Shown here in pieces: positions 16,634 through 23,056 of a stretch of DNA of 64,000 nucleotides. Origin of the DNA: an uncultured Prevotellaceae bacterium. Its GTDB lineage: Bacteria; Bacteroidota; Bacteroidia; Bacteroidales; Bacteroidaceae. The translations under genes and the position numbers were made by a program. Within the stretch, counting starts at the first letter, position 1, and each line of letters begins with the position of its first letter. The notes beneath the pieces are model-generated. The model was not told where the DNA came from, did not search any database, and saw only the letters and a program-made list of their open reading frames with translations. Where the stretch lies: assembly GCA_900315095.1 (NCBI GenBank), contig OMXS01000008.1, positions 1 to 64,000 of the forward strand. Reading direction: 5' to 3'.

Positions 16634-16981
16634 ATGAAAAGGATTGAAGCAATTATCCGCAAGACAAAGTTTGAAGATGTCAAGGAGGCATTGTTGCAGT
16701 CGGACATCGACTGGTTTGAATACCATAACGTTCATGGTATAGGACAGAGTCGTGAGGAGCGCATCTATCGTGGCGTACAGTATTCTACCGATGTCATTGA
16801 GCGAGTGGCGCTGTCCATCGTGTGCCGAGACCAGTTCGTGGAGCCTACCGTAAAGGTCATCCTGAAGGTTGCCCACACAGGCGAGATAGGCGACGGACGC
16901 ATCTTCGTGAGCGACATGATAGACACCTGGTCAATTCGCACAGGTGAAAATGGCGACACGGTGCTTAGGGATAAGAAGTGA
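16634..16981 (+). CDS. glnK: PII nitrogen regulatory protein
   Basis: A 115-residue trimeric signal protein that senses 2-oxoglutarate and ATP/ADP and controls ammonium uptake. The N-terminus MKRIEAIIRKTKFEDVKEAL is canonical. The T-loop region reads SREERIYRGVQYSTD, with Tyr at the usual modification site. The nucleotide-binding block GEIGDGRIFV is intact. Placing it with amtB downstream fits GlnK, which plugs the AmtB channel when nitrogen is plentiful. The GSIII/GOGAT operon is divergent, so one intergenic region controls both uptake and assimilation. Confidence 0.95.
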   Translation: MKRIEAIIRKTKFEDVKEALLQSDIDWFEYHNVHGIGQSREERIYRGVQYSTDVIERVALSIVCRDQFVEPTVKVILKVAHTGEIGDGRIFVSDMIDTWSIRTGENGDTVLRDKK

Positions 16982-17086
16982 TTATATGCCCTCTAAGTTC
17001 TTGGCCTAGCCAAGCGGCCGCTCGACATCCCAAAGGATGGCGCTTGCTACCGAAGAGACGCAAGAAAGCCGAGCGAGGGGGCGACA

Positions 17087-17186
17087 GGGGTCTGAACGAC
17101 CTCATTTAATCAACATTACAAATAAAATAACAATTTAATGGGGCTAAGAACGTCTGTTCAGACCCCCACCCCCCTAACTTAGGGGG
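17087..17186. repeat. Inverted repeat between glnK and amtB
   Basis: GGGGTCTGAAC (17087-17097) and GTTCAGACCCC (17156-17166) are perfect 11-bp arms 58 bp apart, followed by a small hairpin CCCCCTAACTTAGGGGG ending at 17186, just before the amtB start. The rest of the 217-bp gap (16982-17086) is G/C-rich with no frame or RNA that I recognise. The structure could lower or terminate read-through into amtB. Confidence 0.75.
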
Positions 17187-17198
17187 CTTATAAAGCTT

Positions 17199-18452
17199 AT
17201 GAACGAAATAGGATTATCACTTGATACTGTATGGATGCTATTGGCAGCCATGTTGGTTTTCTGGATGCAACCAGGTTTTGCCCTTTGTGAGGCTGGCTTC
17301 ACTCGAGGCAAGAACGCGGCAAACATCTTGATGAAGAACTTCGTTGACTTCATGTTTGGCTCTTTGTTGTTCTTCTTCATTGGTTTTGGATTTATGTTCG
17401 GCAGCGACGGTGCAGGTTTCATCGGCATGCCTAACTGGGGTGACCTGAGTTTCTATAAAGGCGATCTGCCTGTTGAGGGTTTCCTTATTTTTGAGACTGT
17501 CTTTTGTGCAACATCTGCCACCATCGTAAGCGGTGCAATGGCTGAGCGCACTAAGTTCTCGATGTATCTTCTTTATAGCGCTGCCATCTCGCTGTTCATC
17601 TACCCCATTGAAGGTCATTGGACTTGGGGCGGCGGCTGGCTGTGCAATGATGCCGTGGATAGTTTCATGATGAGTACGTTTGGCGATGTGTTCCACGACT
17701 TTGCCGGCTCTGCTATTGTGCATAGCGTGGGTGGTGTATTGGCTCTGATTGGTGCTATGGCCCTTGGACCTCGTCTTGGCAAATACTCTGCCGACGGAAA
17801 GAGCCGCGCTATTCCTGGTCACAACCTGACATTGGCTTCATTGGGCGTCTTTATCCTTTGGATGGGATGGTTCGGCTTTAACCCCGGCTCGCAGTTGGCA
17901 GCCTCTGGCGAAGTGAATCGTGTGGCTATCTCTCACGTGTTCCTTACAACCAACCTTGCTGCGGTGGCAGGAGGCACGGCAACGATGTTTGTTACATGGA
18001 TGAAGTATGGCAAGCCGTCACTTTCGTTGACGCTGAACGGCGTGCTGGCTGGTCTTGTGGGCATCACGGCTGGTTGTGACCTTGTGTCGCCCATGGGTGC
18101 TGTCGTTATAGGTCTTGTATGTGGCACGGTGCTGGTGTTTGCTATTGAGTTTATCGATCACAAGTTGCACATCGACGATCCTGTGGGTGCATCCTCTGTT
18201 CACGGTATCTGTGGCATTCTCGGTACGTTGATGACGGGCTTGCTCTCTACGAGCAACGGAGCCTTCTACGGTCACGGCTGGGGATTCTTCGGTGCCGAGT
18301 GCTTCGGTGTTCTTGTCATCGACCTCTGGGCTGCCGCCTGTGGTTTCGCCCTCTTCTACGGTATCAAGAAATTACATGGTCTTAGAGTCGATGCCCGCAT
18401 CGAGGACGAGGGCTTGGACATCTACGAACATGGAGAAACGTGTTATAATTAG
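17199..18452 (+). CDS. amtB: Ammonium transporter Amt/AmtB family
   Basis: A 417-residue inner-membrane channel for NH4+/NH3 with about 11 transmembrane helices. Family signatures are present: MQPGFALCEAGFTRGKN near the N-terminus, DFAGSAIVHSVGG with the pore-lining region, LGWFGFNPGSQLAA-type sequence (here WMGWFGFNPGSQLAA), and DDPVGASSVHGICGILGTL with the conserved twin-His partner. No clear signal peptide is seen. It lies downstream of the PII gene. The stop codon TAG is fused to the first bases of a 151-bp repeat. Confidence 0.97.
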   Translation: MNEIGLSLDTVWMLLAAMLVFWMQPGFALCEAGFTRGKNAANILMKNFVDFMFGSLLFFFIGFGFMFGSDGAGFIGMPNWGDLSFYKGDLPVEGFLIFETVFCATSATIVSGAMAERTKFSMYLLYSAAISLFIYPIEGHWTWGGGWLCNDAVDSFMMSTFGDVFHDFAGSAIVHSVGGVLALIGAMALGPRLGKYSADGKSRAIPGHNLTLASLGVFILWMGWFGFNPGSQLAASGEVNRVAISHVFLTTNLAAVAGGTATMFVTWMKYGKPSLSLTLNGVLAGLVGITAGCDLVSPMGAVVIGLVCGTVLVFAIEFIDHKLHIDDPVGASSVHGICGILGTLMTGLLSTSNGAFYGHGWGFFGAECFGVLVIDLWAAACGFALFYGIKKLHGLRVDARIEDEGLDIYEHGETCYN

Positions 18453-18602
18453 CATGTTAAGGAGGTATAGGAAGATAAATGGAGATAGTCGCCCGAAGGC
18501 GATGGTAGATAGAGGACATCACTCTGTCTGCGGTAATCCTGTAGCAAAACTAATGTCTTTTATCTCCCTCTGTCTTCATCTATCTCCCTCTATCTACAGA
18601 GC
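18452..18602 (+). repeat. 151-bp leader repeat, copy B
   Basis: Ungapped match to the complement of 3996-4146 (about 85% by hand count). It starts in the last base of the amtB stop codon and ends 33 nt before the next start codon. The hairpin reads GTCGCC-CGAA-GGCGAT, so the stem is kept while the loop differs. GTAGATAGAGG and CCTCTATCTAC form an 11-bp pair between its halves. Confidence 0.85.
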
Positions 18603-18635
18603 ATGCGAAAGTTGAATATTTAAAATATATAAGGT

Positions 18636-19340
18636 ATGAAAAAGATTGTTATGTTGGCTATGGGACTGGTGCTTGGCAGTACCGCCCTTGCTCAGGACAA
18701 AATAGAGACAACTATTAGTAGCGATTTCGTAAGTAGTTATATCTGGCGCGGACAGGATTTAGGTAGTGTGGCTGTTCAGCCTACTCTTGGAGTGGAATAC
18801 AAAGGACTGTCGCTGACGGCATGGGGTAGTTATGGACTTGTTGACAAGGATGATGCAAAGGAGTTCGACCTTACCTTAGCCTACACCATCGGGGGCTTCA
18901 ACATCGGTGTGACCGACTACTGGCTTAGTGAAGGTCTCGACCCCGACAGCCGTTATTTCAAGTACGATGCCCATGGCACCAACCATGTGTTTGAGGCCAA
19001 CATCGGCTATGACTTTGGCTTCGCCTCGATACAATGGTACACCAACTTTGCCGGCAACGACGGCGTAAATAAGAACGGCAAGCGCGCCTATAGCAGTTAT
19101 TTCGAAACCAATGTCCCATTTCTTCTTGCTGGAGTAGAATGGACTGCCACGGCGGGCGCCGTTCCTTATGCCACCGACTACTATGGAACCAGCGGTTTTG
19201 CTGTTACCAACCTGTCGTTAAAGGCCACAAAGGAGATTAAGGTGACCGAACGGTTCTCCATCCCCGTCTTCGGTCAGGTGACAGGCAATCCCTGCTCGCG
19301 CAAGGCCTATCTGGTTTTCGGCTTCACGTTGCAGCCATAA
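18636..19340 (+). CDS. Outer-membrane beta-barrel protein, TorF/Gcw_chp porin-like
   Basis: A 234-residue exported protein: signal peptide MKKIVMLAMGLVLGSTALAQ, then alternating hydrophobic strands. Its start, TTISSDFVSSYIWRGQDLG, is the hallmark of the Gcw_chp/TorF putative porin family, and it ends with an aromatic-rich strand (YLVFGFTLQP), as outer-membrane barrels do. Its place directly after amtB suggests a role in nitrogen uptake across the outer membrane; that is inference from context. The preceding leader is the 151-bp repeat. A hairpin at 19417-19448 lies downstream. Confidence 0.8.
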   Translation: MKKIVMLAMGLVLGSTALAQDKIETTISSDFVSSYIWRGQDLGSVAVQPTLGVEYKGLSLTAWGSYGLVDKDDAKEFDLTLAYTIGGFNIGVTDYWLSEGLDPDSRYFKYDAHGTNHVFEANIGYDFGFASIQWYTNFAGNDGVNKNGKRAYSSYFETNVPFLLAGVEWTATAGAVPYATDYYGTSGFAVTNLSLKATKEIKVTERFSIPVFGQVTGNPCSRKAYLVFGFTLQP

Positions 19341-19416
19341 TATTCATCAGTTGCTTCTTTTGATTGGATAATGACAAATTGCTATGCAACGACGCTGTTT
19401 CGTGACAAAAAGAAAG

Positions 19417-19448
19417 GTATAGGAGGGCTTAGACCCTTCTATACTTTA
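19417..19448 (+). terminator. Probable terminator after the porin-like gene
   Basis: GTATAGGAGGG and CCCTTCTATAC pair over 11 bp (one G:T) around a 6-nt loop and are followed by TTTAC. The T-tract is short, so efficiency is uncertain. Confidence 0.6.
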
Positions 19449-19521
19449 CAAATTGTCAAAGCTGCCAGATTTTAACATTCAAAAGTCAGGTAAGAATGAG
19501 TGGTATTTCGATGATAGTTGA

Positions 19522-19529
19522 TAACTTTG
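19522..19529 (+). promoter_or_regulatory. -7 box upstream of pyrG
   Basis: TAACTTTG with no good TTTG upstream. The distance to the pyrG ATG implies a leader of about 20 nt. Confidence 0.5.
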
Positions 19530-19553
19530 TGGTCCATAAAATAGGATAATTTT

Positions 19554-21155
19554 ATGGATACAAAGTATATCTTCGTTACAGGCGGCGTCGTTTCTTCGTT
19601 AGGAAAGGGCATCATCTCCGCCAGCATCGGTAAACTGCTGCAGGCGCGAGGCTACCGCATCACCATTCAGAAGTTTGATCCTTATATTAACATTGACCCG
19701 GGAACGCTGAATCCTTATGAACATGGCGAGTGTTACGTGACAGCCGACGGTATGGAGACAGACCTTGACCTCGGTCACTATGAGCGTTTTACGGGCATTG
19801 AGACCACATGCCACAACAGCATCACTACAGGCCGTATCTACAAGACTGTTATCGACCGTGAGCGTCATGGTGATTATCTGGGCAAGACCATTCAGGTGGT
19901 GCCGCATATCACGGACGAGATAAAGCGGCGTATGTTGCGTGAGGAGGAAAAGGATGAGCGGTTTGACTTTGTCATCACCGAAGTGGGCGGTACCATTGGC
20001 GACATCGAGAGTGCGCCGTTTATGGAGGCCATACGTCAGTTGCGGTGGCAGTTGGGACGTGATGCGGTGTGTGTGCATCTTACTTATGTGCCTTACCTGA
20101 AAGCTGCCGACGAGTTGAAGACGAAACCCACGCAGCACTCTGTGAAGGAGTTGCAAAGTATGGGTATTCAGCCAGATATTCTCGTACTTCGTACGGAACG
20201 CCACCTTGACGACGCTATGCGACTGAAGGTGGCTTCGTTTTGTAATGTGGACCTTGAGTGCGTGGTGCAGAGCGAGGATATGCCGAGCATTTACGAGGTG
20301 CCTGTCAACATGCAGCGACAGGGACTTGATGCTGCCATTCTGCGGAAGATAGGAATACCGGTGGGCGAGACTCCGGCAATGAAATCATGGCACGACTTTC
20401 TCGACAAGCAGCATCATGCTAGTCGCGAGGTGCATATCGGTTTAGTGGGCAAGTACGACCTGCAGGATGCTTATAAGAGCATCCGTGAGAGTCTTAACCT
20501 GGCGGGTATATATAATGAAGTGAGGACAAAACTGCATTTTATCAATAGTGAAAACATAAATGAAAAAAATGTTGGTGAAAAACTGGAGGGAATGCAGGGC
20601 GTGCTTATTTGTCCTGGTTTCGGACAACGTGGCATTGAAGGAAAAATAATTGCGGCTGAATACTGTCGCACCCATGATGTTCCTACCTTCGGCATCTGTC
20701 TTGGCATGCAGATGATGGTTATTGAGTTTGCACGGAATGTACTGGGTTTCCAGGATGCCAACAGTAGTGAGATGTCCTCTGATACAAAACATCCTGTAAT
20801 TGATCTGATGGAAGACCAGAAGACCGTTAAGCAGATGGGCGGTACCATGCGTCTCGGAGTGTATGAGTGTGAACTGGCAAGAGACAGCCGTGCTTATGAG
20901 GTTTATGGTCAGGAGTCATTGATTAAGGAAAGACATCGCCATCGCTATGAGTTCAACAACCAGTTCCTGTCAGAGTTTGAGGATGCTGGCATGAAGTGTG
21001 TGGGCATAAATCCTTCTGCCAAATTGGTGGAGATAGTTGAGATTCCAGATAAGAAATGGTATATCGGAACGCAGTTTCATCCTGAATATTCTTCTACTGT
21101 GCTGCATCCGCACCCATTATTTTTGTCGTTTGTAAAAGCATGCATAGAGATTTGA
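19554..21155 (+). CDS. pyrG: CTP synthase
   Basis: Aminates UTP to CTP with glutamine as nitrogen donor. The 533-residue length is standard. The synthetase domain opens with YIFVTGGVVSSLGKGI and has the Mg-binding FDPYINIDPGTLNPYEHGE. The C-terminal class I glutaminase has Cys in FGICLGMQMM and the His/Glu pair in GTQFHPEYSS. It is followed by other glutamine-dependent enzymes (PurF-like, CarA, AsnB) in the same orientation, forming a run of amidotransferase genes opposite the GS/GOGAT operon. Confidence 0.98.
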   Translation: MDTKYIFVTGGVVSSLGKGIISASIGKLLQARGYRITIQKFDPYINIDPGTLNPYEHGECYVTADGMETDLDLGHYERFTGIETTCHNSITTGRIYKTVIDRERHGDYLGKTIQVVPHITDEIKRRMLREEEKDERFDFVITEVGGTIGDIESAPFMEAIRQLRWQLGRDAVCVHLTYVPYLKAADELKTKPTQHSVKELQSMGIQPDILVLRTERHLDDAMRLKVASFCNVDLECVVQSEDMPSIYEVPVNMQRQGLDAAILRKIGIPVGETPAMKSWHDFLDKQHHASREVHIGLVGKYDLQDAYKSIRESLNLAGIYNEVRTKLHFINSENINEKNVGEKLEGMQGVLICPGFGQRGIEGKIIAAEYCRTHDVPTFGICLGMQMMVIEFARNVLGFQDANSSEMSSDTKHPVIDLMEDQKTVKQMGGTMRLGVYECELARDSRAYEVYGQESLIKERHRHRYEFNNQFLSEFEDAGMKCVGINPSAKLVEIVEIPDKKWYIGTQFHPEYSSTVLHPHPLFLSFVKACIEI

Positions 21156-21159
21156 CAAC

Positions 21160-21258
21160 TTGTATAATTCACAATTTCACGATTTCACAATTGGACGATT
21201 GTCACATTGAAATTGTAAAATAGTAAAATCGTGAAATAGTAAAATCGTGAAATATAAA
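21160..21258. repeat. A/T-rich low-complexity repeat between pyrG and the PurF-like gene (family D)
   Basis: The whole 104-nt gap consists of imperfect repeats of CACAATTTCACGATTTCAC in one half and of GTAAAATCGTGAAATAGTA in the other, the two halves being roughly complementary. It could fold into a long imperfect hairpin in the transcript. Confidence 0.75.
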
Positions 21259-21259
21259 A

Positions 21260-23050
21260 ATGGAGCAGCTAAAACATGAATGTGGCGTGGCGATGATTCG
21301 CCTGTTAAAACCGTTAAGCTATTATGAGCAGAAATACGGTACCAGTCGCTATGGGCTGAACAAACTCTATCTGATGATGGAGAAACAGCATAACCGCGGA
21401 CAGGAAGGTGCTGGCATCGCTTGCGTCAACATGGGTGCTCCCGTAGGCGAGGAGTATATGTTCCGTGAGCGGGCGGAGGGTAAGGATGCAATAACAGAGA
21501 TATTCAGAGGCCTGTCTCAAACATCCCCCCGTAGAGGAACAGATGCACCAGAAACCTCCCCTGCAGGAGGATGGGAGGGAGCTTCATTGTATATGGGTCA
21601 TCTACGCTATAGCACAACGGGTAAAAGAGGTTTGACGTATGTTCACCCTTTCTTGCGCCGAAATAACTGGAGGGCAAAGAATCTCTGTCTCTGTGGCAAC
21701 TTCAATATGACCAACATCAATGAAGTGTTTCAGTTTCTTACTTCACAAGGGCAGTCTCCACGAGTTCACGGTGACGCTTATATCACGCTCGAACTTATGG
21801 GACATCGACTGGACCGTGAGGTCGAGCGGTTGTATGCTGAAGCCCGAGAACAAGGACTGGAAGGAACGGACATTACATGCTATATAGATGATAATGTGGA
21901 TATGGCCAATGTCCTGAAAACTACAATGCCGCACTTCGATGGTGGTTATGTGATGTGCGGACTGACGGGCTCGGGTGAGATGTTCGCCGTTCGTGACCCA
22001 TGGGGCATTCGCCCTGCATTCTATTATCAAGACGATGAGGTGGTGGTGCTGGCAAGTGAGCGCCCAGTTATACAAACATGTTTCGACCTGCAAACCGAAG
22101 ACATTCGTGAACTGCAGCCGGGGCAGTCGCTCATTGTTCGTAAGAGCGGCGAAAGCTGTCTGCAACAGATAATGCCGCCAGAGCAAAATTACGCTTGTTC
22201 GTTTGAACGCATATATTTCAGCCGAGGCTCTGATCGTGATATCTATCTGGAGCGTAAACAGTTGGGTGAACAGCTGACCCCTGCCATTTTGCAAGCGATT
22301 GAAAATGACGTGCGCAATACAGTCTTTTCATACATCCCCAATACTGCCGAGGTGGCTTTCTATGGAATGACTGACGGCTTGAGAAAACAGAACCACGAGG
22401 TAAGAATAGAGAAGGTGGTCTGGAAAGACATCAAACTGCGCACTTTCATTACCGAGAGTGACGAGCGCAATGACCTTGCTGCTCATGTATATGACATCAC
22501 TTACGGTTCTCTTAAACCCTATGAGGACAACCTCGTTATCATAGACGACTCCATCGTGCGTGGTACTACGCTTCGTGAGAGTATATTCAAGATTCTTGAC
22601 CGTCTGCACCCCAAGAAGATTGTGATGGTGTCTAGTTCTCCTCAGATTCGCTATCCTGACTATTACGGCATAGATATGTCGCATCTTGAAGAACTATGTG
22701 CCTTCCGTGCAGCTGTCTCTCTTATCAAAGAGCGAGGTATGCAACAACTACTGGCGGAAACATACAGGGCATGTAAGGCAGAGCCATTGGCAAGGAACCA
22801 TGTACGCGATATTTACGCGCCGTTTACTGTTCACGAGATTAACAATAGAATCGTCGAGATGCTGCGGCCAAAAGGCATGCAGGCTCCTGTGGAGTTAGTG
22901 TACCAGAGCATCGAAGGTCTGCACGAAGCATGCCCACGTCATGCAGGTGATTGGTATTTCACAGGACATTATCCCACGCTTGGCGGCATACGCCTTTGCA
23001 ACGAGGCATTCGTACAATATGTAGAGAAGACATTAAAAATGCAATTATAG
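21260..23050 (+). CDS. purF: Amidophosphoribosyltransferase-like protein (PurF family, long form)
   Basis: Class II glutaminase joined to a phosphoribosyltransferase domain, the architecture that makes phosphoribosylamine for purine synthesis. The nucleophile Cys is in KHECGVAMI (residue 8), so a short N-terminal stretch must be removed. The PRPP-binding loop LVIIDDSIVRGTTLRESIF is intact, as is the following SSSPQIRYPDYYGIDM. At 596 residues it is longer than ordinary PurF (about 470-510), and Bacteroidales often carry such a second form, so it may not be the only purine enzyme. Residues about 87-108 (SQTSPRRGTDAPETSPAGGW) come from a repeat insertion. Seven bases separate it from the next gene. 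Confidence 0.88.
   Translation: MEQLKHECGVAMIRLLKPLSYYEQKYGTSRYGLNKLYLMMEKQHNRGQEGAGIACVNMGAPVGEEYMFRERAEGKDAITEIFRGLSQTSPRRGTDAPETSPAGGWEGASLYMGHLRYSTTGKRGLTYVHPFLRRNNWRAKNLCLCGNFNMTNINEVFQFLTSQGQSPRVHGDAYITLELMGHRLDREVERLYAEAREQGLEGTDITCYIDDNVDMANVLKTTMPHFDGGYVMCGLTGSGEMFAVRDPWGIRPAFYYQDDEVVVLASERPVIQTCFDLQTEDIRELQPGQSLIVRKSGESCLQQIMPPEQNYACSFERIYFSRGSDRDIYLERKQLGEQLTPAILQAIENDVRNTVFSYIPNTAEVAFYGMTDGLRKQNHEVRIEKVVWKDIKLRTFITESDERNDLAAHVYDITYGSLKPYEDNLVIIDDSIVRGTTLRESIFKILDRLHPKKIVMVSSSPQIRYPDYYGIDMSHLEELCAFRAAVSLIKERGMQQLLAETYRACKAEPLARNHVRDIYAPFTVHEINNRIVEMLRPKGMQAPVELVYQSIEGLHEACPRHAGDWYFTGHYPTLGGIRLCNEAFVQYVEKTLKMQL
21520..21582. repeat. Repeat insertion inside the PurF-like gene (family A)
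   Basis: Contains CATCCCCCC, CCTCCCCTGCAGGAGG and GATGGGAGGGA with mutual complementarity, matching the CCCTCCC-type palindromes seen in gltD and asnB. Translated in frame. Confidence 0.7.
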
Positions 23051-23056
23051 GAAACA

